From positions 1 to 64,000 of the forward strand of contig CAFBRK010000293.1 of NCBI GenBank assembly GCA_903231505.1: 64,000 bases of DNA, written 5' to 3'. The notes beneath the pieces are model-generated. The model had not been told where the DNA came from. It worked only from the letters and a program-made list of their open reading frames with translations, and made no database searches. Positions 1 to 9,133 of the stretch are shown here, in pieces. This stretch comes from Olavius algarvensis associated proteobacterium Delta 3 (GTDB lineage Bacteria > Desulfobacterota > Desulfobacteria > Desulfobacterales > CAFBRK01). Position 1 is the stretch's first letter; every line of letters starts with the position of its first letter. Made by a program: the position numbers and the translations under genes.

Positions 1-388
1 ATCGGTTACCTCAGTGCTCGAGTGGTTTATGAACACCTAGCAACTAAAACCATGCGATTCAATGGCTATTTGGGCAACAGCCCGTTGCATTATCACATTA
101 CTGTGAATCCGGGCATTCATTTCGAGATATCAATGGTCATTATTGATACTGTTCCGCGATGGTCTGGATCGTTAAGATAAAATGTTATAATGCAAGACCT
201 GCCCCCATTATTGGAAGGGAACAAGAAGCGGTAGGGTCAATGGCACAGCAGTTGATATCCGGTACCCGGTTTGCTATGGCACTGAAACGCCTATTCCCTG
301 CTTTACTCCGGTTGAGTCTGGCGGTGAGTCCGCCGGCGGAGATGGCGCCGCGATCGACCGTTCATGGATAACGAAAAGGAGAGAGCGT
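1..388. other. Intergenic stretch at left edge
   Basis: No convincing gene. Frame 1 on the plus strand is open from base 1 to a TAA at 178-180 (59 codons), so the 3' end of a gene entering from the left cannot be excluded, but the translation is not recognisable. The last bases carry the ribosome binding site (GGAGAG) of the next gene. Confidence 0.4.
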
Positions 389-1879
389 ATGCAGCCGTTT
401 CCCGGAAGCAGAATCGTTTTGAGCCTTGTTGTTGGGCTTGCCTTTAGTGTATTTCTCCCCCTCGTTACCACCGCCCAGAATTCGTCTCCATCCACCGGCA
501 CCCAATCGTCATCCGAACAAACGGCTGTCCTGGAGGATTTCAACGTCGCGCTGCAACCCTGGAAGGGCGATTACGATGGAATGGTCCAGCGGCGAATGGT
601 CCGGATCGTCGTCCCCTACTCGATGACCCACTTTTTCCTGGACGGTGCTACGGAACGTGGGATTTATGCCGCCATGGGACGTCGGCTTGAGCGGGAGATC
701 AATCAGAGAGAAGGGCTTCGGAGCCGGCTGGTGCATGTCGTGTTTATTCCCGTACCACGAAATAAGTTGATTCCTTATCTGACGAGGGGTTTGGGAGACA
801 TTGCCATGGGGGGCATCACCATTACCGAAAACCGGAGACAGGTGGTCGATTTTTCCATACCGTTCATCCGAAATTCCAGGGAGCTTGTGGTGGCGGGCCC
901 CGGCGCCCCGGACCTCGCATCTATCGAGGATCTGGCAGGAAAGGAGGTCGCGGTTCAAACGACAAGCAACTACCACAAGTCCCTGCAGGAACTCAACCAG
1001 TCCTTTCGGAGGAAAGGACTTCCCTCGATAATGATCGATGCCGTCAATGAGCTGCTGGAGCCGGATGAGATCCTTGAAATGGTTCAGGCGGGACTTCTTC
1101 CGATGACCGTGATGGACGCGCATCTGGCTGAATTCTGGGGTCAGGTATTCCCGAACCTTACCGTCCATACGGATCTTGTCGTCGCCGCCAAGCGCGATAT
1201 CGCCTGGGCCTTCCGGAAGGGCAGTCCGAAACTGAGAGACGTTCTGAACAAGTTCCTCAGAGCCCACCGCCCACGGACGGAATTCGGCAATATCATCCTG
1301 CGGCGTTACCTGCAAAATATCAGGTGGGTGCAAAACACCACCGCGTCTGCGGACCAGGAGCGGTTTGACAAGACCATCCCCCTGTTTCGAAAATTTGGCG
1401 GGGAGTACGACATCGATCCGCTGCTCCTTGCAGCGCTGGGCTACCAGGAATCCCGGCTCGACCAGAACGTGCGAAGCCCTGCCGGGGCCATCGGCGTGAT
1501 GCAGCTTCTGCCCACTACCGGGGCTTCACTGGAGGTCGGCGACATCACGCTGCTGGAACCGAACATTCACGCGGGGACACGCTACCTCAGCTACCTCATC
1601 GATCGTGTCGAAAACCCGGAGGTGGATCGGCTAAACACGATATTCCTGGCACTGGCGTCCTACAATGCCGGCCAAACCCGCATTCGACGACTTCGGCGGG
1701 AAACAGCGCAAAAAGGCCTGGATCCGAACGTGTGGCTGCACAACGTGGAGCTTGCCGCCGCCCGCGAGATCGGACGTGAAACGGTCGTGTACGTGCGAAA
1801 CATCTATCAGTATTACCTGACCTTCCGGCGCATCGAGGCGAAGCGCGCCCAGCGGGCGGAGCGGTCGGCCGATCGATAG
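389..1879 (+). CDS. MltF-like membrane-bound lytic murein transglycosylase
   Basis: The 496-residue protein has an N-terminal signal/anchor segment (about residues 9-29), a periplasmic solute-binding-like domain (SBP_bac_3 type, about 65-300) and a C-terminal lytic transglycosylase SLT domain (about 335-470). The probable catalytic glutamate is E354 in the motif GYQESRLDQ, followed by the typical GAIGVMQLLP and LASYNAGQ motifs. This order and length match MltF (518 residues in E. coli), which cleaves peptidoglycan glycan strands non-hydrolytically at the outer membrane. The ATG is preceded by AAAGGAGAG at good spacing. It stands alone, with 90 bases before the next gene. Family assignment is firm; the ligand of the binding-protein-like domain is unknown. 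Confidence 0.9.
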   Translation: MQPFPGSRIVLSLVVGLAFSVFLPLVTTAQNSSPSTGTQSSSEQTAVLEDFNVALQPWKGDYDGMVQRRMVRIVVPYSMTHFFLDGATERGIYAAMGRRLEREINQREGLRSRLVHVVFIPVPRNKLIPYLTRGLGDIAMGGITITENRRQVVDFSIPFIRNSRELVVAGPGAPDLASIEDLAGKEVAVQTTSNYHKSLQELNQSFRRKGLPSIMIDAVNELLEPDEILEMVQAGLLPMTVMDAHLAEFWGQVFPNLTVHTDLVVAAKRDIAWAFRKGSPKLRDVLNKFLRAHRPRTEFGNIILRRYLQNIRWVQNTTASADQERFDKTIPLFRKFGGEYDIDPLLLAALGYQESRLDQNVRSPAGAIGVMQLLPTTGASLEVGDITLLEPNIHAGTRYLSYLIDRVENPEVDRLNTIFLALASYNAGQTRIRRLRRETAQKGLDPNVWLHNVELAAAREIGRETVVYVRNIYQYYLTFRRIEAKRAQRAERSADR

Positions 1880-1968
1880 CCCATCCGGCAGCTCGATACC
1901 GTGTTTGACTCCATTGACGATGACCGATACTCAAACGCCACGCTCCCGCGTGATAGGAGGGCAACACC

Positions 1969-2811
1969 ATGAGCTTAGACGTAGGCTTTTACATGATAGA
2001 CCACCGGCTGATTTCACTCGCAATGGTCTTGCTGCTCGCGGCATCCGGTGAAATCGGATATCGCTTGGGATGCCGCGGTCGGGATTCGGGGGATTCCTTT
2101 CGGTCGTTGATGACCGGTACCGGTGCCGCCATGCTGGGGCTGCTCGGATTGCTGCTCGGATTCTCCCTGTCCTTGGCGATTTCCCGGTGGGATGCGCGGC
2201 ACGACGTGCTCGTTAACGAGGCGAATGCGATCGGAACAATTTGGTTGCGGGCCGGATTGCTCGAAGATCCACTGCAAAGTGACTTGCGGGATGCGTTACG
2301 CGAGTATTCGGACGCACGTATTGCGCTGGGCGAATCGCGGGGCGATCCCGCAGCCCTGCGTTCCGCCCGCAGCGATAGCGAATCTCTTCAGGCCTCTATC
2401 TGGTCGGTGGTCGAACGCGCCAACCAGCCTGGACGGAGCAATGCCGTCCTGAGTTCGATGGTCAACGCAGCAAACGAGCTGATCGACATCCACGAGGTGC
2501 GACTCGCGTCTATCGCAAACCATTTGCCGGCGCCCCTTTTCCTGGTGCTGCTGACGGTAGCGGCGATTGCCATGGGATTTCTCGCGTGGGCGTACGGTGC
2601 GGCCAATCAGGGCGGACGCACTGCCATACTGATGCTGGGGCTGCTCGTCGGTATTGTCCTGCTGCTGATCATGGATGTGAACCGCCCACAACGCGGCAGG
2701 ATCCACGTCGGCGTCGAGAGCCTGGAAAGAGTCGTGGAAACCATGGAGGTGCCGAAGCCGCAGGCCCTTATAGAAAAGGGAATGACGAGAACTGAACGAA
2801 CAGAAGCATGA
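1969..2811 (+). CDS. DUF4239 (bestrophin-like) membrane protein
   Basis: This is a 280-residue membrane protein. Two hydrophobic segments lie near the N-terminus (about 14-31 and 47-70, the latter rich in GLLGLLLGFSLSLAIS). They are followed by a soluble helical stretch with NEANAIGTIWLRAGLL, and two more membrane segments near 184-205 and 215-235. The NEANAIG motif, the spacing and the 2+2 membrane layout are typical of the DUF4239 / bestrophin-like family, for which a channel role has been suggested but not shown. The start at 1969 (MSLDVGF) has an upstream GGAGG. No operon partner is evident. Family call fairly firm, function unknown. Confidence 0.75.
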   Translation: MSLDVGFYMIDHRLISLAMVLLLAASGEIGYRLGCRGRDSGDSFRSLMTGTGAAMLGLLGLLLGFSLSLAISRWDARHDVLVNEANAIGTIWLRAGLLEDPLQSDLRDALREYSDARIALGESRGDPAALRSARSDSESLQASIWSVVERANQPGRSNAVLSSMVNAANELIDIHEVRLASIANHLPAPLFLVLLTVAAIAMGFLAWAYGAANQGGRTAILMLGLLVGIVLLLIMDVNRPQRGRIHVGVESLERVVETMEVPKPQALIEKGMTRTERTEA

Positions 2812-2907
2812 CTGGACAAGCACAACAACCCCGTGATCACGCAGGACCGGAAGCTCTAAAAGAACACGCTATGGGAAAACTCAAACCGATTCAAAAAGGG
2901 AGAGAAA

Positions 2908-4449
2908 ATGATAAAATTATCTTCACGAATATGTATGCGGATTTTGTTGAGTATCCTGTTAGTGGGTGTTAGCGTGGCAGCTTCCGCACAAAACACACCC
3001 GGTTACAACAACAAAATACCGGAGTACATAATGACCCCGGACAAGGTGGAAACGAAGATCGGCACCCTGGAGTTCTTTGACGGGATCCCCACCAAGGAGA
3101 CCGCCGCCCTGCTCTACGACAACCTCGACTTCCTGCGCGGCGTGGAGACATTCCTAAACGGGATCCCGGCAACCTCGTTGGAGGGGATCCGACTCGGGAT
3201 GGAAAGGCTGGGCCTGAAAAACTCCAACCAGGCCCTGATATTCGATCAGCTTATGGACAGCAATCCGCTGTTCCTGACAGGCAATACGAGTACGGTCTAC
3301 TTGAGCATTATTCTCGATCTCAAGAAGGACGGCCCGACGGTGGTTGAGATCCCACCGGAAGTCGGCCCGGGAACAGTGAACGATGCCTACTTTCGCTTTG
3401 TAGTCGACATGGGTGCGCCTGGCCCCGACAAAGGCAAGGGGGGCAAATATCTAATTCTTCCAACTGAGTACGAGGGTGACGTTCCCGAGGGTTACTTCAT
3501 CGCGAAGTCCCCCAGTTATATCAACTGGCTTATCCTGCGTGGATTTCTTGTTGATCTCAAGCCGGACTTTTCGAGCGATCTTTTCAGGACAGGCGTGAAG
3601 GTCTATCCCCTTGCGAAGGCGGCCAATCCCCCGAAGATGGAATTTGTCAACGGATCGGGAGAAGCGTTCAACACGATTCACGCCAACAACTTCGAGTTCT
3701 TCGAAGAACTCCACGCTGTCATCGATCGTGAGCCGATCGACATGCTCGATCCCGAACTGCGCGGGCTCTTCGCATCCATCGGTATACAGAAAGGCAAACC
3801 CTTCGCCCCGGACGAGCGGATGAAAAAAATCCTGACCGATGCCGTTGCGGTAGCCAACGGTACCGCGAGGGCGCTCCTGTGGTACGAGCGAAACAAGTCG
3901 GAATTCTTGAACGAGAACACCTATTGGAAGAAGGGTTTCATCGGTGACTCCTGGGAGTATCTCAAGGATGAGGGCATGGGCGGTCGTCACCTCGATGCGC
4001 GGACCCATTTCTATTACTTTGCCACCGTCAACACACCCGCCATGGCCATGAAGTTGGTCGGTGCGGGTTCCCAATACGCCTGGGGCTATCTGGATTCGAA
4101 GGGCAACTACCTCGACGGCAGCAAGAACTACAAACTGAACATACCTAAAGACGCTCCAACAAAGGCATTCATTTCCATTGATCTCTATGATCCGCAGACC
4201 CGCTCACTACTCCAGACCGGACAACCTTTACCCAGCTACAGCAGCGAACGCGACAAGGGCAAAGTGAGCGTAAACAGCGATGGGTCAGTCGATCTTTACT
4301 TCGGCCCGAAGGCGCCGGCCGGCAAGGAGAACAACTGGTTGCAGACAGTTCCCGGTAAAGGCTGGTTCACTCTCCTGCGCCTCTACAGTCCGACGGAGGC
4401 GTGGTACGAAGGTAAGTGGCTACCCGGCGAATTTGAACTGGTTGATTGA
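2908..4449 (+). CDS. DUF1254/DUF1214 domain exported protein
   Basis: The 513-residue protein has a clear Sec signal peptide ending in VAASAQ. The N-terminal part (about 40-170) contains the DUF1254 pattern with YDNLDFLRGVETFLNGIP, and the C-terminal part carries the DUF1214 pattern (ISIDLYDPQTRSLLQTGQ and YFGPKAPAGKENNWLQT, near 415-475). Such proteins are common in Proteobacteria and are annotated only by domain. A catalytic role has not been established, and I do not infer one. The ATG is preceded by GGGAGAG. It is convergent with the mechanosensitive channel gene that ends 41 bases downstream. Confidence 0.85.
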   Translation: MIKLSSRICMRILLSILLVGVSVAASAQNTPGYNNKIPEYIMTPDKVETKIGTLEFFDGIPTKETAALLYDNLDFLRGVETFLNGIPATSLEGIRLGMERLGLKNSNQALIFDQLMDSNPLFLTGNTSTVYLSIILDLKKDGPTVVEIPPEVGPGTVNDAYFRFVVDMGAPGPDKGKGGKYLILPTEYEGDVPEGYFIAKSPSYINWLILRGFLVDLKPDFSSDLFRTGVKVYPLAKAANPPKMEFVNGSGEAFNTIHANNFEFFEELHAVIDREPIDMLDPELRGLFASIGIQKGKPFAPDERMKKILTDAVAVANGTARALLWYERNKSEFLNENTYWKKGFIGDSWEYLKDEGMGGRHLDARTHFYYFATVNTPAMAMKLVGAGSQYAWGYLDSKGNYLDGSKNYKLNIPKDAPTKAFISIDLYDPQTRSLLQTGQPLPSYSSERDKGKVSVNSDGSVDLYFGPKAPAGKENNWLQTVPGKGWFTLLRLYSPTEAWYEGKWLPGEFELVD

Positions 4450-4490
4450 GTACGACATATTTATATATTTCTATTACTCCGCCTGCCAGC

Positions 4491-6977
4491 CTATCGCTGA
4501 CCAACGTCGAGAGGCCGATTTTCGTCACCGGCCAGGTGCAGTGTCTGCGTTGGGAAGGCAAAGTCGATGCCTTCGGCGTTAAAGCGCTCCTTAATTTGGA
4601 GATTGATCCAGGTCGCATGATCCAGATAGTCCCAATAATCCGGCGGGCGGTACCAATAGATGACCAGTATGTTCAGCGAGTCCGCGTTGAATTCGTCGAA
4701 GCCGATCCGCGGCGGAAAGTCCGGTTGATTGATCGCCTGGTTGGGATGGGTGTCGTGTTCGGTTTCGTTGGTAGCGGTGTCCGCCAAATTCTCGGCGCCG
4801 TCGGTAGTCTGCAGTGGCGGTACTTCGGGCACGGCCAGAATTTCCCGCAGGATTTCCAAAGCGCGATTGATTTTATCCGGCGGCGTGTCGTAGGTGATGG
4901 TGATACTGAACCGGCGCCGGATGTGGGGCCGGCGGCCGATATTTTCAACCTCCACGGCAGCCATCTTTTCATTGGGAATCGAGGTCAGATGGCCGGTTAG
5001 CAGCCTGACCTTTGTTGAGCGCAGGCCGATTGACTCCACAGTGCCATCCTGACCCAGGACATTGACACGCTGCCCCACCTGGTAGGGTTTATCCAGAAAG
5101 ATCATGAAACTGCCGATGATATTTTCGATCGTCGGCCTGGCTGCCAGAGCGATGGCCAGGCCGCCGATACCGACACCGGTCAGAAGGGGTACCAATGACA
5201 CCCCAAGTCGGGAGAGACCGTTGATGAAGATTGCCACTGCCGCGAAAAAGCCAAACAGACCAAATGAACCCCGGAACATCGACGCTTGAACCCCCTCCGG
5301 ATCGATCTTGGGTGACGCCACAATCGTTTCGGCCAACGCGCCTGCTAAAAAAAGGACCATCGTTGCCAGAAACAGCCAAAACAGCATTTCAAGGCTGATG
5401 CGTGACACAAAGAGTGCGGTTCCGGTTATTGTGATGGTCTCGTTAACGAATTGATAAAGAAAAATGGCCGTACCTGCAGCAATCAGGTAGAATAAGACCC
5501 GTCTCCAATTTCGATTTGAAGAGGAAAGCTCGCCAGGCCGACGCAGAAGCCCTCCATGGAGCGCTATCAGAAACAACATGCCCAGGGATATTGTCACGCC
5601 CAGGAAAATCCACTGCCAGACTGTCTGGTCGCCGATCATTGTATCGAACCAGCCGGGCAGGCTGTCGACCAATCCACCCCAGATCGTTGCCTGCGGAATC
5701 AATATTCCCGGAGTTGAAATGTAGTACTCGTAGAGACCTCTGGATATGCCCGGTGAGACATACTCCCGCGCCAGCTCGGAATTGTCCCTGCGATAGGGGA
5801 GATGCCGGACTTTTCGATAAAGCTGGTCCAAACTTCTCACCGTATCCGCACTGAACAGAAATCGTCCTTTCTGTGGTCCCTCCAGTATCTCGACAATTTC
5901 AATAGTTGTATTCGGGTATCTCCAGCGAATTTGCCCGACAGCATCCGAGGTTGTTCTCCCAATGCGTTCTTTTTCCGACATTACCATTTCCAAATCGGGA
6001 ACGCGTTCTATCGACGGAAGCACCAATCGGTCGAGGATTTCTTTTAATTGAAGAACAGACTCCATACCGACGTCATCGCGGATCGATACGGGCGTTTGGC
6101 TCAGATCCAGGGTGGCTATAGCGCGATTCAACAGGTTCATGGCAAAGTTTTCTGCTTCGCGGGCTTCATCACGGGTTATGGTCGGGGGGCTGGCCTCGAG
6201 TGCTGTGTTTGTCTCTGTCACTATCGCATACGCGCGGTTAACGCTGTCGAGAAATCCGTCAAGGGTGGCACGCGGGCTTTCAGCGTCCACCGGCCTCAAG
6301 ATGTTCCGCATCACGCTTTCGTTATAGTAGTCCGATTCTAAGGTGGCTGTATATTTCTCAAAGATGTTGGTTGCGTCCGCCCGTCTGTAGGGCAGGGGCT
6401 TTACCAGCAGGTAGCTCCGGTGGAGCCGCTCGACAGTCCTGGCTGAAAAAAGAAACTCGCCCTCGCGCGGCCCGTTTTCGATCCGTTGGATTGTCAGGCG
6501 GGTATTGGGGATCGTCCACCGCTTCATGCCGCTTTTCTCAACTTCCTCATCGCCGGGAATCTCACTTTCAGGCGGTAGCTCAATGCGATTCAGGATTTCC
6601 AGCAGCAACAGGGAGCGCTTGGCCATGGTAATTCTGGAATCGCCGTTCGGAGTCAGGCTGAAGTCGAGCATCGATAGGACGCGTTCATAGGCCCGATAGC
6701 CTGCCTCGCTTGAAATGACGTTATTTTCCTGAAAGTCGCCGAGCGCAATATCCATGTTCGTGAAGAAGCTTTGCAGCGTCGCGCGTGGGCTGGATGTATC
6801 CGGAGGTTTGAGCGGATTCCGGGGTATCATCCTTTCCTGAGAATGAGAGTCCTTAGAAAATACGGATTCGGTGTTTTTCGAAGATACCTCTTGCGCATTT
6901 GAGCCGGTCACAACCAAGGCTGCGGTAAACGCAAGGGCTGCAAATATAATTTTGATTTTGCCGAAATTCACGTTCAT
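4491..6977 (-). CDS. Large MscS-family mechanosensitive channel
   Basis: This 828-residue protein has a signal peptide (MNVNFGKIKIIFAALAFTAA), a periplasmic region of about 400 residues, several membrane segments and a C-terminal MscS core. The pore helix and beta domain are visible as GVGIGGLAIALAARPTIENI and DKPYQVGQRVNVLGQDGTVE, then the RSTKVRLLTGHLTSIPN block. The periplasmic region is internally duplicated: SPRATLQSFFTNMD near residue 48 and SPRATLDGFLDSVN near 230 each begin a unit of about 160-180 residues. Channels of this kind release solutes on hypoosmotic shock. The start has GGAGG seven bases upstream. MscS identity is firm; what the duplicated domain senses is unknown. Confidence 0.93.
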   Translation of the reverse strand: MNVNFGKIKIIFAALAFTAALVVTGSNAQEVSSKNTESVFSKDSHSQERMIPRNPLKPPDTSSPRATLQSFFTNMDIALGDFQENNVISSEAGYRAYERVLSMLDFSLTPNGDSRITMAKRSLLLLEILNRIELPPESEIPGDEEVEKSGMKRWTIPNTRLTIQRIENGPREGEFLFSARTVERLHRSYLLVKPLPYRRADATNIFEKYTATLESDYYNESVMRNILRPVDAESPRATLDGFLDSVNRAYAIVTETNTALEASPPTITRDEAREAENFAMNLLNRAIATLDLSQTPVSIRDDVGMESVLQLKEILDRLVLPSIERVPDLEMVMSEKERIGRTTSDAVGQIRWRYPNTTIEIVEILEGPQKGRFLFSADTVRSLDQLYRKVRHLPYRRDNSELAREYVSPGISRGLYEYYISTPGILIPQATIWGGLVDSLPGWFDTMIGDQTVWQWIFLGVTISLGMLFLIALHGGLLRRPGELSSSNRNWRRVLFYLIAAGTAIFLYQFVNETITITGTALFVSRISLEMLFWLFLATMVLFLAGALAETIVASPKIDPEGVQASMFRGSFGLFGFFAAVAIFINGLSRLGVSLVPLLTGVGIGGLAIALAARPTIENIIGSFMIFLDKPYQVGQRVNVLGQDGTVESIGLRSTKVRLLTGHLTSIPNEKMAAVEVENIGRRPHIRRRFSITITYDTPPDKINRALEILREILAVPEVPPLQTTDGAENLADTATNETEHDTHPNQAINQPDFPPRIGFDEFNADSLNILVIYWYRPPDYWDYLDHATWINLQIKERFNAEGIDFAFPTQTLHLAGDENRPLDVGQR

Positions 6978-7381
6978 CTTCCTCCTGATTTTGTGAATCT
7001 ACAACTATACCAAATGTCAGAATTCCTTTCCGATTGTAACAGCGGAGCAATATTTGGCGTTGCCGGCGGGTTCGGTGCCCCGCCATACGATAGATTTAGA
7101 AATACTGTGATGTAGGGTCGGGCACCGTACCGACCGTCTGCGGTCGTCAATCGGAGCATATTTTTGGCAACGGCTATAAATGAATGCGACGCCCTGGTTT
7201 CGTCATATTTGCCCGGAATCAATGTTGCGGCATTCTGGGAGCTGAGTTCAGATGGGCCTTTGAATGGGTGACGGCACTGCTGTTTGCCTTCGCCATCGGA
7301 TTGGGTTTATGGCTCAAGAAAATAAAAATGGCTTTAATGCGCCTTCGTCATGCCAACGTGTTCGCTTTTCTTACTGGTGAT
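6978..7381. other. Intergenic stretch between MscS and DUF481 genes
   Basis: No supported gene. Plus-strand codons around 7240-7330 encode a short hydrophobic stretch (RWAFEWVTALLFAFAIGLGL) that could be a relic of a membrane protein, but there is no ribosome binding site and no longer similarity that I recognise. Confidence 0.4.
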
Positions 7382-8434
7382 TCAATTCTGGAATTCGTAA
7401 CCCAACAGTATTAAAAATTTTGAATCCCATTTGGTTTCCGCCGCCGGTGATGGCGCGTTGTTGTAATCATAATTGTATTGAAACGTTGTGGCCAATCCCT
7501 TGTAGAGATAAAACCGCAGACCCTGGCGGGTTCTGATGTTCCAGTTGTCTGCATCCTTTATGCTTATCGTTGCAAGGTTGGAGTGAAAAAGCTCAAATAG
7601 ATTGTCAAAAAACAATTGATCGTAATGCAGGATCCATTGTCCGGCAGAAAATTCGCTGTCCCCGGCAACAATGAAATCTTCTTTCACATAAGATGGTCCA
7701 AACGATATAGACAGGTTGAGCGCATCGGATTCAAAAGCCTGGTATCCGCCTCCGGCACTGAGGGTGGACCGCAAGTTCAGATCGGCGAACCTGTTGTTTT
7801 CAAACAAGGTATTGGCATAAAGAAACCATTTCTGACGAATAAAATAATCATATTCTCCCAATGCCCGCCAGTTCTCCGCGGTGTTTTCGCCGCCTGCTTT
7901 CTGGCTGCTGAAGTTTCCGCCGAAAAAGAGGCGGTGTTTTTCGGCTCGAGCAATGAATTCCGCAATTATATTATACGCGTCGGTATCGGTATTGCCGCGT
8001 TGATTGCTCAAGCCGGCATCAAGGCGGGCGGTAACTTGAATCCGGGGCCCGGGCTTTGTTGAAAGGCGTTTCACCTGGGCGGCATCGATTTTTTCCAGCG
8101 GTGTTTCTCCCTCACCCACCATTTCATCCGCTAAACCCTCTCTAAAGAACAGTGCCTGGGTTTTTCTAGCAGTCCCATCGAGGAAAACGACATACAGCGG
8201 CATATCGGCTGTCAGCAAGAGGACCTGGTCCCAATCAATGCTGATCTTGTCGGCATAACCGGTTTTCACCGTCAGCTTTCCATTTTCCATGCGTATGGTT
8301 TCTCCGGAGATTCGGTCGCCGTTTTTAAGCAGGATTTCATCCGCAGACAATTGGGGTGTTATGGAAAGCAACATGCTAGAGACGAGGCATAAAGAAATAA
8401 AACGCTTTTGCAAGGCCAACCTCAAAAAAATCAC
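7382..8434 (-). CDS. DUF481 (YdiY-like) outer-membrane protein
   Basis: The 350-residue protein has a signal peptide ending near QLSADE. A short SH3/Sm-like N-terminal module follows (LKNGDRISGETIRMENGKL, about 35-85), the segment often seen before DUF481 domains. From about 140 on, alternating aromatic/polar strands typical of an outer-membrane beta barrel run to the end, closing in FLILLGYEFQN with aromatic Phe before the terminal residues. DUF481 proteins are YdiY-like predicted outer-membrane proteins of unknown role. It is transcribed alone, divergent from the gene at 9134. Confidence in the fold is high and in any substrate nil. Confidence 0.85.
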   Translation of the reverse strand: MIFLRLALQKRFISLCLVSSMLLSITPQLSADEILLKNGDRISGETIRMENGKLTVKTGYADKISIDWDQVLLLTADMPLYVVFLDGTARKTQALFFREGLADEMVGEGETPLEKIDAAQVKRLSTKPGPRIQVTARLDAGLSNQRGNTDTDAYNIIAEFIARAEKHRLFFGGNFSSQKAGGENTAENWRALGEYDYFIRQKWFLYANTLFENNRFADLNLRSTLSAGGGYQAFESDALNLSISFGPSYVKEDFIVAGDSEFSAGQWILHYDQLFFDNLFELFHSNLATISIKDADNWNIRTRQGLRFYLYKGLATTFQYNYDYNNAPSPAAETKWDSKFLILLGYEFQN

Positions 8435-9133
8435 GTGTGTTTACCTGAATTGTACAGTGTCAACAGGCAGTAGCGATTGCTCTGGCATAAATTAGTAGCA
8501 GAGGTATAAGGATCGAATCCTCCAACTTCTCGTAAATTCATGGAAATTTGAAAGATCCAGCAATGACCACCGAACCGGTAGTTCTCATTCCAATTCAATC
8601 CGAGCTCTGAATGCTTACTACCTATATTACCCGATTTCAATATTTACATGTGCCGGCCACCGGTGGTGGCTTTTACAACGATTCCGCCTACAGGGTCTGC
8701 TCACCGCCTGATACCGGTGAGCTTGAAAAGCTGTTTCGTCATGAAGTCTTTAAAATACTGAAAGTGAAGCCTAAAGAACCAAGGCGGAAACCTGCCTGTA
8801 AGAAATGCAATAGCGGGTAAAGCGGCGATCCATGTCTGAATTGGCCTAAATGATCAATTTGATAATAAAGAGTCGATATTGACAGAAAAATTCGCTTTGG
8901 TTATCTGAATAGGGATCCCATTTAATCGATGCCTCATTATGTTGAACTGCTTTGTTGCGTCGTATCTCGAAGAGCGACTTGTGGGGTGGTAGCTTTTGGC
9001 AGCGAAGACCCAAGCCCTAAATCGGAAGCTGGTGCCGACACACAATTCAATATTTTCGTTTCATCCGTTTTAATTAACCAATTTCCCATCTTTGAAACAT
9101 TTCGGCAACATCTAATGCAAGGAGGTGATCGAG
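8435..9133. other. Intergenic region carrying a transposase relic
   Basis: About 700 bases between divergent genes. Apart from the IS91-like fragment described separately and the Shine-Dalgarno sequence AAGGAGGT at 9119-9126 of the next gene, nothing is recognisable. Confidence 0.5.
8650..8820 (+). pseudogene. Relic of an IS91-type transposase
   Basis: The plus-strand translation from about 8656 reads GGGFYNDSAYRVCSPPDTGE followed by LEKLFRHEVFKILK. From memory this matches the internal region of IS91-family Y2 transposases, where a related F-Y-x-n block is followed by L-E-x-L-F-R-H-x-V-x-x-M-L. Only about 55 codons remain, the rest of the transposase is absent on both sides, and there is no start signal. 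It is therefore a dead fragment, evidence of past insertion and deletion between the two divergent genes. No terminal repeats were found. Confidence 0.55.

Noticed and set aside
241..256. Sigma-54-like sequence TGGCACAGCAGTTGAT upstream of the lytic transglycosylase gene
   Set aside because: The -12 element lacks the essential GC (TTGAT instead of TTGCA), and it is about 130 bases from the start with no activator site nearby.
509..1333. Long open frame (274 codons) on the minus strand
   Set aside because: It lies antisense within the transglycosylase gene, has no ribosome binding site and no recognisable domain; GC-rich third positions keep it open.
8611..8655. Start of an intact small gene upstream of the IS91-like fragment
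   Set aside because: The first codons lack a ribosome binding site and do not resemble a transposase N-terminus; only the fragment from about 8650 is supported.
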